DNA of 64,000 nucleotides from Varroa destructor (taxonomy: Eukaryota > Arthropoda > Arachnida > Mesostigmata > Varroidae). The stretch covers positions 43,237,119 through 43,301,118 of the forward strand of contig NW_019211457.1 of NCBI RefSeq assembly GCF_002443255.2. Direction: 5' to 3'. A program made the position numbers and the translations under genes. The notes beneath the pieces are model-generated. The model did no database searches and was not told the origin of the DNA. It was given only the letters and a program-made list of their open reading frames with translations. Every line of letters begins with the position of its first letter. Position 1 is the first letter of the stretch. Shown piece by piece: positions 39,501 through 51,011 of the stretch.

Positions 39501-41273
39501 CATTCTCTAATTCCCAGAATTGAACTACGTCCCCAACAGAAACCGGTACGGCATGCGGGAGCGCCTAGTAAGCAACGGCGCTTGTCACGAACGATCCGGC
39601 TTTGGCATAGGAATTATGTAGACGGTTTTAATTTGATATGTGTCAAGCGATTTGTCTTTAAGGCTTTGGTCTGCAACTAACGACAACGCTTGGTTGTCGT
39701 TACCCAAAGAGTCACCTCACGACGCTAATTCGAACTAGCAGGTCGATGGCTCTGTGTTGTAACAAAAATTACCGGTTTCTGAGAGAAGAAAATAACCTTT
39801 TCTTACACAAGTATAATTCGAAGTCAATTTATTGGTAACATAGCTTTAATTCCGTCTAGGTTGTAGGTTCACATAGAAGCAATCACTGATGCTTTAAGAC
39901 CGAGCCAACCCTCTTGATTCCGTGGTTCGGCCTTTTCAGGTGGCCATCTCTTCTCTACTCAGCTCCCGTACGCTAAAGAATGCTGTCAGTAAAATGTGCT
40001 TCACTGACATTGCTCACAACGCAGTCAATCAACACTAAGGGATGCATTGCTTGCTCTTCTCCTGGTTGAAAAAAGCCCATAGATTCTGCGCTTTTCTGTA
40101 CTAGAAACACTTTTTCTTCCCATCGGTAGAAGCCAGTAATTGACACAGTAAGCATGCTACTATACGCAGCGGGCTACGTAAATGTAGACCTAGATCGCTA
40201 AGCTGACGGATCCTTATACACACTTATAATCAAGCTAGGTTCCTCTTCCTTCGGCCGGAATCTGTAGTGAACGAGGGAGCAGACTCCTACAACAGATCTC
40301 TTCGTTCTTGTGCGGTACTTGCTGCTGGTACTGGATCTGTCGTTTTCTGCCGTCAGCCTTTATCCCTCTGCTGCTACTCTACTTGCAGCACGTTTGCCTG
40401 GAACTTGCATACAGAACGGGCAGGCTGACCTACGACACAATAAGAAGAACAATGTCCTGTTTTTGAGACCGGTGTCGCTATTGCGAAACGTTGCGCAAAG
40501 TCCTCAACGAGGCAGATAATTATCCACACATATATATANNNNNNNNNNNNNNNNNNNNNNNNNNNNNNNNNNNNNNNNNNNNNNNNNNNNNNNNNNNNNN
40601 NNNNNNNNNNNNNNNNNNNNNNNNNNNNNNNNNNNNNNAATATATATATATCTACATCGCTCTCCAAACTTTTTCCTCGCATCTGCGATCAGGCGTATTT
40701 TGAATCACTCATCGCAACAAAGACGACGGTTCCCGTAATCGGTGCAGCTACACAGATGGGCTGTTATTGTTAAATAGAATTGCAAACCCAGGACTTCCAG
40801 TGTACTTTCCTTCTGACATAGTACACCTTTCCCTGTGCCATGCATCTATATCCTACGAGAGCTGTGAAAGAGCCTCCTAATGTCTTAATTACTCAGCTCA
40901 TTTCGGCCAGCTACCGGCCTGGCGACTTCTATTCAATCCAATCCGTAGAATCGTTAACAATAGCCCGACCTTCCGATGCGGGAATTTGACCTTGTTTTTC
41001 AGCTACAACTACACTACACAGGTAACCATATGCACGTAGTGGCAGGTACTACAATATCAGGACGGGGAAGGAGGAAAGGGGAGAGGGGGGGGCGGGTACA
41101 ACTTATATTTTTGGTATTGCGGACAGGAGCTGAGGTATAATTAGCTAGGCGATCCAAGAGTACACCGATGGATCGAAGCACACTCGAGGGCCTACAGTTG
41201 ATATCGTTGTTGCGTGGAAATATTGTTACTATGGTAAGGAACCCTTCTAAGCGCCTCGAGTATTCCATTCCAG
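36568..41273 (+). other. Intron of the astacin gene (about 4.7 kb)
   Basis: The intron holds a GC-richer block at about 37.3-38.3 kb and the 100-N gap in a TA repeat (40539-40638). A 66-codon ATG frame at 39480-39680 begins right after an acceptor-like CTGCAG, but no family is recognised. Just before the CUB exon there is a purine-rich GGGA/G tract at about 41060-41097. Confidence 0.65.
40539..40638. other. Assembly gap of 100 N inside a TA repeat
   Basis: Exactly 100 N's are flanked by TATATATA on the left and ATATATATATA on the right. The round length suggests a placeholder for a gap of unknown true size, caused by a TA microsatellite or an element inserted in it. Confidence 0.98.
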
Positions 41274-41359
41274 AGCCCGTGAAGTGCGGCGGAAACGTGA
41301 CACAACCAACGAATATCGAAAGTAAAGCCGTAGATGCACCATGCATATTCTGGGTTCAG
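41274..41359 (+). CDS. Astacin metalloprotease, start of CUB-like domain
   Basis: The acceptor TATTCCATTCCAG precedes AG, which completes a Glu codon with the G from the EGF exon, giving PSYY-E-PVKCGGNVTQPTNIES. The exon continues to APCIFWVQ and ends at a CAG|GTAAGA donor in phase 0 (86 nt). The pattern C-G-G-N-x-T ... C-x-F/Y-W-x-Q is that of the first strands and first disulfide of a CUB domain, the common C-terminal module of astacins. Other acceptors in the longer frame that starts at 41141 give the wrong phase for the EGF exon; this one fits both phase and homology. Confidence 0.8.
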
Positions 41360-42501
41360 GTAAGACACGGCATTACATATACACATACCTGTATAGGACG
41401 CCCAAGGTAACGTCGTCCAAATTATATTTGCAGTAACAGTTGTTAAGGCTATAGTGCCGAATAGGCTTCCTGTAAGATCCTATTGGCACACCAATTTTAA
41501 ACAGAGCCCCTTTTAGTGTTTCCTAACCCATTGCTAAATCGTGACAACTAGCAGCAAAACAAAGTTAATAGTTCTTTGTGGTTATTATTATTGTTATTAC
41601 TATTAAGTTTATTCCTCTTTAGCATAACTTACTCTGTGACGTGTAGGTTACTAGATTCTGATGTTCCCCAAACTAGACAGAACAGACTAGTGTAACTGTT
41701 TAGGACTGAACTCATTTACTTGATCATATCTATTTTTACTGCTATAAATACATGTCAGATATCAGTATCTGTCTTGTTTATGCCACTTCTTGCGTAATAA
41801 TATACTGTATAGTACGGTCCACTCAGACTATATCTCTTGATCCCACGATATAGTTCGTCCGATGGGATTAGAGTGTAAAAGTGAAATTGTTTTTCAGTGC
41901 GCATTTATAAACCTATTTTATCGTGTGTCAAGCCATATTTAGAGCTGGTAAAATAGAAGGCAAAAATGCTCTTCGGTTGGTGGCAAGGTTTCCTAACTAC
42001 TACTCGCTATGAAAGACTAAGCAGATGTAAACACATTTCTTTAAGATCTTTTCATTGTGTATCTGAGGTTGTGTGAATAAACAGGGTAACAATCGGTGTG
42101 ATTACGTAAGTTTAAGAACATGCAGGGTTTAGATTGGCGTAGGCAGGCAAAAGTGTCTGGGCAGTAAACGCTTCTCTTAAACGTTGGCTGAGAATAGGAC
42201 GATTGTAAAAACACTTTTTTTTTTTTGACGTTTTGTCGTGAACAACTCTATATTAGGGGTCGACGGAGCTTTCACTTTCTAACCTAACAATTCTTCAGCG
42301 GTGAGCTATGTCCACACTGATCGGATTAGCCTTCATTGATTCAAAACTTCCAAGCGGGCCGGCCACTGTTATACGATCAACCTGCTATCAACATTTCCAT
42401 TCAGAATTCATTATTTTCATCACTTTTTTTCTGCGTTGAAACACAAAATCAAATTCAGCAGCATCGCTAACGTAAGCAGTTAAGTTTATTCGAGATAAAC
42501 A

Positions 42502-43260
42502 GGATGTCCCAAAAAAAAAACGTATATGGAGATATACTTCGTTTGTAGTTAATAAAATCTACCAAGAATCTACCAAGGACGAGTGCTTCCTTCTGCAGCA
42601 GGTGTTCGAAGTTGGTCCACTCTTGTCAAAACGTTGCCGATTACAGGGGGTTATTGATTACGAAACTTCAAATTTCGTCGGTTTTCCAGTGTAAAATGAA
42701 TGTCGGTTTTCCGGTGTAAAATGAATGTTGAAAGTAGTTCTAGATGAGCTCCGGAAAATGAGCAGAGTATTCTACATACGACATCTTCATCGTGTTCGTA
42801 GAAACGCTTCATCAAGATACGCTCTCACATCGCGATGGTAGTGTGCAAGTAATCCGTTCTGTTGGAGCCGAAATTCGCCATTTGTACCAAAGTCCTCTCG
42901 AATGCGCGGCAAAGGGATATCTTCTGTGAAGACGTAGGACCACTCTGTATCCTGTCAAAAAAAATTGTCAGGTTCATTAGGCATCCACATTTTTTGGGGT
43001 AACCTACGTCTAGCCAGTTCCGCTGCTTCTATCGGTGCCGGTTGTCATAGCCTATTTCGCGGAAACTCCTGATGGAAAATAACAATTTAGATGCGTCCTG
43101 CAGAGGCGTAGGGGCTGGGGCTGGAATCTACGTGGAATAAAATTAATAACGTGAAAATGGGCAAATGCTCGGAAAATTCGGTTAATGGGTGTGAAAGGTC
43201 CTGGAAGAACGGCGGCAAGTCCGCTAAAGATTTTCGTTTCGAAATTTGTGTTCAAGTCAA
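42502..43260 (-). mobile_element. Truncated IS630/ISO-type DNA transposon relic
   Basis: On the minus strand 42788-42955 reads DIPLPRIREDFGTNGEF, then LQQNGLLAHYHRDVRAYLDE. This matches the central DDE catalytic block of arthropod IS630-related transposases, in which the motif is normally QQDGAPxHxxxxVRxxLDE. The catalytic aspartate is replaced by Asn, an in-frame stop precedes the block, and the following WP.RSPDLTPLD segment is missing. The left edge at 42502, AGGATGTCCCAAAAAAAAAA followed by CGTATATGG, resembles the GGGTGTCCCAAAA terminal sequence of these elements. No matching inverted terminus was found on the right, so that boundary is approximate. Confidence 0.6.
42677..42726. repeat. 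25-bp tandem duplication
   Basis: Two adjacent copies of a 25-bp unit that starts GTCGGTTTTCC and ends GTAAAATGAAT, differing at one base (A/G). It lies within the transposon relic. Confidence 0.95.
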
Positions 43261-44627
43261 GATATGATTATGACCAGTCATGAGACAAGAATCACGAGTC
43301 TACGTGAATAGTGCCGTATCGAACGTATTATACGTAGATGAATTAAGTCGTGAGGGATGCTCCTGGATTTTACTTGGTGCATTTAGTATGCATAACAAAT
43401 CGTATTGCTTAGATCCGAGTTCAACCATAAAACTATTTAATTTGAAGAAAATACCAAAATGTCGATTCTTTTGAGAGAGAACGAATAATATTTGCGTCGG
43501 TAAGCCTTTTCGTTATCGCTTCAATTCGAGAAGCCATGAGCTGTCGTACACCCCTGCGTACAGAAGAGGCGGGATAGCCGACTAGGTTTCGTTCGGCACA
43601 CAAGAATTAGTCCTACCCGAAGCGTCTGCTTTTTCGAGTTTCTCTAAAATTCTACTTTTCTCGAATTCACCTCAGCGGTGCGCGAGTTCTGGGCTGGGGT
43701 CGCACTATTACCGCTATATCCTGCAAGTGGTGATGGCGACGATGATGATGATAATGATCCTACTGAGACCATTCTGGGGCTGGTGGCGCTGGTAATAACG
43801 CACACCCGTGGTAATCAACTCTCTAGCGCGTCATCACCACGCGTACACTTTCTAATTTTGCAAACTCTGCTCGCTGGTCCGACTTGCTTGTAGAGAACGC
43901 GCTGTCGCGAGTGTCGAATACCGTCCCATTCGATAATTTCGTTGTTGCGCATCGCTAACTCCGCAGATTTACGTTCTAGGCACCCTTTTCGCCAGGTAGG
44001 CCTCTTTGTATTGCTGAAGCTAGAAGCCAGCGAGTCAAATTAGCCTTTGTGGACTGCAGGTATATGATATACTCACGATGGCACGATGCATAATGTGTTC
44101 TGAGATCATGATAGCTGGCATTGCGTGGCTCAGTGGCGGGCATCGGCTCGTCTGGGTCGAGCTCGTTTGTAGTATGCACCAAAAGAGGAGAAACTGATAA
44201 CAGTAAAGGTGTACGCTGGTTCGAGCAACGAGCAAGCGAGAGCAAGAACGTTTGTCAGACATAGGATAAGGGCTTCGTGGCCGTCGCACTGGAAATAGAA
44301 TGAGGAAAGGGGGCAGTGGCTACCTATCTTCGAGCGATCTTAATTATTTCAGTCAATCGTTTGTGACAACATGTCAGAGAGAAGTGCGCATCAGCCAAAT
44401 CCAATGCGTCTCGCCGCATGTGGAGCTGCTTTCGTTCGTTCGATTCGGGTTCTGATCTGCGTGGCTGAAATTAAGCTGGGGATCGCTGACTGGAAATGAC
44501 AGAGATTGAAAAACGGGACAGGAAACGTAAAGTTGGCCCCTCGTATTCGCCAATTCGAGATATAGGTATGCATAATGCAGCGTAAGAGAATTTAGTCAAG
44601 CGAAAACGAAATAAATACGTTTTACAA

Positions 44628-44643
44628 TTTTTTTTTTTTTTTT
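44628..44643. repeat. Poly-T run (16 bp)
   Basis: Homopolymer just upstream of the mariner relic. Confidence 0.9.
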
Positions 44644-44807
44644 CAATAAGGGCACGTTTTTTCATTGACGCGTTCATTCAAAACCAATACCGTTATATAA
44701 TCTGTTTACGCCGGAAGAAGCGCTATTATCGGTTACGGCAAGCCCGCAGTGAACACACGGTTGCAAAAGAAACAGACGCGCGTTCCAGCACCATACAACA
44801 GAAAGCT

Positions 44808-45610
44808 GACGACAAGCAAAAAATAGTGCGAGCCCTATGGTCAAACGTGAAATATTTTTCTATTGCTCATTTCTTATTCGATGAGTTCATTAGCGAAGGA
44901 TTTCTCGTGGTTGGCGCTACGAAATTATGGCTTGGTCACAAAAAGCTGCCAGGCGTTTGGCATACACCATGAAAATTAAACAGATACCCTTGAAGCTACT
45001 GAAAGCTCGGGACTAGCTCGATGTCGTAGACATCGGCGGATTGTTTTCGATTTTCTAACTGGAACACTGTTATTATCAACGTACAAATCGCTGGTCTTTC
45101 ATAATCCGAAGGATAAGCCTATCGTCGGGAAGACCAAATTTTCGATCCGCGTTCACATGCTGAGTGGGGTGTTTACCGGAGGACATTTTATGCTATCGAA
45201 ATGCAACGCTATCTACAAAAAAGTTATCTCTGTGTCAGGTGCAAAACATTGTTCGATAGATGAGGTGTCTAAAATAAGACATGACTATACATCTTACGGG
45301 AAAATAGTGCACTGACTCACGCCAGCGGAATTAGTGCAGATTTGGCTGCTTGAGAATTTGGAACGATTTTGAAATAAACATGTATGAGCACGGGAAAACC
45401 CTAACTTGAAGCCGTTTGATCACTTCGAATGAAGGGTTATTGAGCGAAAATTCAACGGGTCTTTACATGAAAGCGTTCACTCGAACTGTCAACGAAGCGT
45501 TTGCACAGTCGCAGAGGGACTCTTTGAAACGAATCTGTGAAAGATTCTCGTTTCACAAAGTTCTGAGCTAAAGCTGTCGTTGAAGCAAATAAGGATTATA
45601 ACAAATCAAC
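44808..45610 (+). mobile_element. Decayed mariner-type (Tc1/mariner) transposase
   Basis: Fragments in all three + frames follow the order of a mariner-type transposase. From 45406 LKPFDHFE is followed by RVIERKFNGSLHESVH, equivalent to the LxPLDYxxWxxIExKxN region after the last catalytic aspartate. At 45488-45550, in another frame, VNEAFAQSQRDSLKRICERF appears, and KAVVEANKDYN is near 45569-45601, matching the usual C-terminus (RLEAVVEANGDYIE-like). Several stops and frameshifts separate these pieces. The N-terminal part from 44808 is more degraded. No terminal inverted repeats were identified, so the ends are approximate. Confidence 0.6.
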
Positions 45611-48038
45611 ATGACGGCTAGAGCTGACACTTTTACCAGCTGCATACAATTTACTTAAGATATGTTGCTGTCTATGTATAGTTATTAAGAATAAATCAGC
45701 GGACAACTTAAGCCTAACTAGCATAAATTGTATGGCAAAAGGACAAAATTATAAAAAATGACGGTGAAACGTTTTTTGATGGTTCGAATTTAAAACCGCA
45801 ATTAAGCGTTGTCGATAATTTCGAGGTTAGGAATCGACTCGCATGTTGTCGATCGCTGGATGGACTTTGTCTGAATGGGTCGGGTACTACGTATTACCCC
45901 CAGACGTTAGAGGATAAGTATCTATTGTCTGTTGTGGGATTGATTTTAATAGAAGAAAAAAAAACGATCACATTTGCATAAAAAAAAACTGATTAAGTAA
46001 GCTATTCTGCACATTGTGTCTGGGAAACTGAACGAAAATAGCATCTTTTACACAAAATAACACATGTGTAAGAGTTCTAAAGGTGATACACACGTATGCC
46101 TATTCGTTATTTTTTGCAAATGTTCTTACCTATACAATATATTGCTATATATATCGCTTTATTGCTGAAATCGAACCTTAACACCTTAGTCACTCCGTAC
46201 TTATATAAAAAACAACCTAGCCCATGTACAACAGCAGGATTTGAAATCCAGCCTGGTGTTGGTAGTAGTCTATATGTGGCTACTACCTACAGTAATTACG
46301 CTCAAATCATTCAAGGGCAATATACTTTATGTACACCTCATTAATTATCTCCATACCATTCCAGTACAAACGATTATCTAATCGTATAACGGTAAGACGG
46401 GTTTTCAGGCGTAGTTGGCGCGACGGCGTGAGGCCGGTTGGTATCAGGGTGTCTGCTAACAGACATACGACCTGGAATTGGCGTGGACCGATTCTGTTTG
46501 CCATTCGATCCCAGATAGAAATTTATACTTATTTGTTTAATGTCGTTGGTGTCGTCGTCAAGACAACACTGTTAGGCGCTGTCGAGACAATTCCTAGCAC
46601 AGGTCCAAGCAAGCAAGAGTCACCCTGACATTGGACGGATGAAAAATACGCACGAGAAGCAGAAAGGGGCCTTGTCGATGTATGTACTGGGCAACAGCGT
46701 CGTGCAAAGGTAACAAAATATTAATGCACTATCAAGTATAGTCGTAGTAGCCAGTATTTTCAAAATATTGAACTTCACTGATATCGAAGGCATGAAGGGT
46801 TTTAAATATAGCAAGACGTTGCTTTGAGTATACTACTAGGAGTTTTCGGTGGCCATTATGCATGTACACATCGCGCTCAAGTAAGCGTTAGTGTAACACC
46901 TAACATCTGCAACTATGGCTAACTCCGTACCGCTGGCTAGGGCGCATGTGGGATCCGGAGATTGTACGAGCTGTCCATTCGCTACTCCTACGCTCTCTGC
47001 GTTTTTTCTACCTACCATGCAACTGTTGATACGTTTTCCCAATCGTATTTCTGCCCTAGCTTGCGGCCCTAGCGCGGACCGCCGGGTACATTGACGCAAT
47101 CTGTCTATTAAGGCGAGATGCGACACAAGCGGCTGCCTTCTGTCACTTGTGCAATCGGTACACGGACGTCCTTGAACACTCGCTGGCCGTTAGCGGCTTG
47201 CCGTTGAGAGGACACGGTCGGCTAGCTCGTTTGTTTGCTTTTGGTGTCACGGTCGCCGTTATTCTACCTCTTCATGCTTCCTTCACATTTGATGGTCGAC
47301 AGCAGCTAGGTTCTGCAGACGTCGCAGTTATGATTATTAACACTAGGGGTTTTCGTGCCTCAGAAAGCGAAGTAATAAGTGACGGTTAAAAGAACGCGGA
47401 ACGCGTTGTGCCATCAATCCATCGAATTCATCCATTTCGTATTACGAGGCGGACGATTACGGGATGAAATGATAGGAGACGAATGAGCTACGGCTGAAAT
47501 GATTTCTGACGCGTTAGTGATTACCAGTCACTTCTCATCGCGAAAGTCATTATTGCGGGTATTGTGCGATATTTAGTAGCAGCATTTTAGTCCACGTCAT
47601 CGTTGCGTCGAACGTTAGCTTTCGCCGGATAAAAACAAAAATAACGGGAAAGAGAAGATGAAGGAGGCGGAGGGGGGCAAGAATATAGTAGGGTGTCTGA
47701 GCTGGATCTGTGTGAGGCTAAACGCGAGTAGAACTATGAAGTTGGGCAGTGATTATGTTGCGCTTTGCCGCTGTCATTGTAACGGCCAGGAAGTAACCTG
47801 TATGAACTGACAACAGGGTATACTGTGGAATGTCTCTGATCGCAGTGGAAGGGCATTCGTGTTCGTTAGCTCGAGGATAGTGCACTAAAAGTGGGCGCAT
47901 TCTAGAACTGCGGAAGGTTTGCCAGACTATACAAGCGGCCCAGCTGGACTTGCAGTTTGTTTCACTAGCCATGCTCACTTCGAGACGACTGGAGAAAACT
48001 TCGGCATCTACCGTCGTTGCTTCCGACCTGCAATAATA

Positions 48039-48079
48039 GTTTTGCCATGCTGGCTCAAACTGAGCCAGCGTGGCAAAAC
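48039..48079. repeat. 19-bp inverted repeat with 3-nt spacer
   Basis: The left arm GTTTTGCCATGCTGGCTCA and right arm TGAGCCAGCGTGGCAAAAC are complementary at 18 of 19 positions (the remaining pair is T-G, a wobble in RNA), with AAC between them. The bases just beyond the arms do not extend the stem. Confidence 0.95.
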
Positions 48080-50848
48080 TTTGGCCAGCTTGGCCTTGGC
48101 CGTAAGAGAACAAAACGGTCCTAGAGAGACAGATGAACACATGAACAGTGAACACACAAACCTATATTGAAGCTCTGCTTTATCCGGGCCATATATTATA
48201 ACCCAGTTATCGAAATTCGCGGAAATTGACCTCGAGAAAGGATAGTACGTTTCCCACAATTGATTTGCTTCGTAAATGTTCAATAAATTTATTTGCTTCT
48301 AAATTATTCAACGGGAAAAAGAGTACCATAGCGCGCGCGAAAGGTAAACTAGCAGCAGGGTATTGGGCGGGAAAAAATATTCCATGGATAGACTTTATAT
48401 GGGACTAATTAAATCATTTTGAATGTGCTTGTCTGTAGTGTAAGCGCTCTTTATCCTGAATTTTGAAGTGACAAACCGGAGGAATATAAGGAGCATCCTT
48501 AATTACACAACATGGAATGTGTTTCCTAACCGTGCTTGATAAAGCAATCTGGACTCTGCCATATTTGTGTCCTTAATGTGTAGCATGCTTCCTATTGATG
48601 ACGAAACGGAACGTCTATACGTCGCTTAGTTGGGCCCTATCTATCTTCGTTGCATATAATTCTAAAAAAATAGCACATATGTTTTAAATAATTATTTAAA
48701 ATCAAAGTCATTAATTGAAAAATGCGTCCACCTGTCATATACACTCGTAACCTGTGTAAATTGAAAGGAACATAAAAACTGTATAAAGGTATAATAACGG
48801 AAGTGTTGAATTGGAGCAATGTATTCATTAAGCTTGATTATCGGACGATGTATCGGGATCAGCTTTTCCTTAATGTGGCCTATTGCCAAGATTTACGATG
48901 GTCCCGAATTTGTGGCACGGCAATCACGCTCAGACACAATGAATAATATTATTAACTAGAAATTGATCCTCAATTAAAAAGCTACCCTAACCTTCTAACC
49001 ATAATAACTTTCCGATCTAATTTTTACCGTAGTTTTTCGACTCTACCTGATACATTACAAAAAGCTGTGGTGGTGTTAGGCACCGCAGATGCTTTTATGT
49101 TTTACAATACTGCATAACCATAAAGTTATCATGACCGTTAGGTTCGTCAGTTTGTTTTTGTGCTGATCTTGGATTCGAAAGGACCCGAGGACTTATTCGA
49201 CATCATAGCTGCTAATTTTTTACTCTTTTGGTTAATAGTCATCATTAATATTTATTTCAGTTAAATTTCGCTTTTTCTGTACCTGTCCTATCGTTTCATG
49301 TTATAACCACAACTTGAGCTAATACTTTCTGGACTAATACCTTTTCTACAGTAGGTAGAAAGTAATGATCTTCACCAATCTTGAATCAGCCAATGATAAC
49401 TAGTGAAACAAGTGTATTTTCAAATTTAACCCTCGATTCTAAACAACGGCATGGGCAGGTTACTGGATTATGTACCTATTTTACATATATTATTAGTCGT
49501 TGTCGTTGAAGGGACGTCCTTTGTCCATGAACGCTTTCATTATACATCTATGTACGCTTAATTTATACAGAATCCCTTTTGTGACAGAGCTCTATCTCGT
49601 GTACTTCTGACACAGGTCCTGAAAGTATTCTGTGGTTATGCAGGGCACTTCTTCGAAGGACCAATTTCGTGTCATTTTCACGCGTCACCGCCCATTTGAC
49701 TTGAGACGTTCGCACTGGTCCAGCAGCCTCCTCATTGGCCTAGCCACTTGCCTCACGCTCAATGCCTTTTTTCCTGTTAGTGAAATAGTGCAAACCACAC
49801 TACTGCCCTCTATCTAATACGTTAGCCAGTTTGTTCGCCTGGCTGAGGCAAGGAGAGCATTTAGATAAATCTTTACGGCACAGCTCGGCAGCGTCGTCGC
49901 TCGTGATCCTGGCCGTCATGCAAGCAATTAACAGCAGTCATAATGGGCCTGTTTCGTGTTTCCCGTAGTCATACTTTCGATCCTTAAGCTGCTCTTTGTC
50001 TTCAGCTACGATACGGTACCAGGCCCTCATCGCAGCGTAAGAAACAAACCGAAGCGAAGCTCTCACATATTACAAACACAATATAATGCAATAACCTAAT
50101 TCGAACAAGGATGTTATTGCAGGCACCCGAGGGTCAACGGGCCCGAGTCACTTTTACCGAATTCAACTTCCCGGCCCGAAGCGATAAGGGTAAGATGAAG
50201 AATAGGTGTCGAAACGGGCGTCTTGAACTGCGTACCCAGGACCACTTCAAGGGACAGATGTAAGTTCGATCGTAGTTAACTCGTGGCGGGGGAGATTATT
50301 TGCAATTGTCAACAACGTGCACATTTTATGTATGCTTCAGGTATAGCACCTTTGTATTGGTAATGTTTTCTTTAAAAATTACCGTGACAGAGAAATAACA
50401 CTTGGTTAGATTGCTTCTTTAGAATAAACAGCAGTGAACAGTAGTATTTTTTAGAACACGCGAGAAGAAGATGAAAAAACATCGTTTTTTTTGAAGTAGA
50501 TTTGAGCGTTTGTGGTCCGATTTTACCTATATCTGTTACTACAGTTCCGCACTTCTTCATTGCACAGCGCTCACTGAGGCCAATCTTTCAAATATGCTCT
50601 TCAGTGTGGCCGAATAGGGCCTCGTTTTACGGAACTCGGCTGTGCAGTGCTTACGTAATATGCTTGGTGGCAAATTAATTTCTAAAGGCATCTTCTTTCA
50701 GTTTCTCTGTCTAGCACTTTCCTCGATTTATTTCTATGCATGCCTACTCGAATAAGCCCGAACCACTTTAGAGTTACAAAAAGGCGATGGCACAGGACCC
50801 ATAAACGGCAAATGGTGAAGTGCATAAAACAAACATTCTTTTTTGTAG

Positions 50849-51011
50849 CATCGATGCATCGATTCAAACATCGGTAGAAACAGTGGGAAAACTGTTTAAA
50901 ACTGCTGCTTTTATTAAATTCATAAAACCGTTTATCCACTTAGAGATGATCTATTGGCAGGCACTTGTTGGAGTGTCATCTGCTACGTCCTCTTCATCTG
51001 GATCGCCATAG
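50849..51011 (+). CDS. Candidate terminal exon, unknown protein
   Basis: A strong acceptor (CATTCTTTTTTGTAG) is followed by one base and 53 sense codons to a TAG stop. The peptide begins IDASIQTSVETVGKLFK and ends GVSSATSSSSGSP, with a Ser-rich tail like that of many real C-termini. Its phase-2 start does not fit the CUB exon of the astacin gene (phase 0), so it would belong to a different gene or be chance. No family is recognised and no polyadenylation signal (AATAAA) lies close downstream. Confidence 0.25.

Noticed and set aside
41003..41021. 19-nt micro-exon bounded by TTTTTCAG and CAG|GTAACC just before the CUB exon
   Set aside because: Including it would break the phase between the EGF and CUB exons.
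41141..41273. Extension of the CUB exon upstream in its open frame
   Set aside because: None of the other acceptors there gives the phase needed after the EGF exon, and the extra peptide does not resemble the family.
47718..48283. Overlapping minus-strand frames of 145 and 91 codons
   Set aside because: They overlap each other and a + frame in a GC-rich block, include the hairpin, and have no domain signature.
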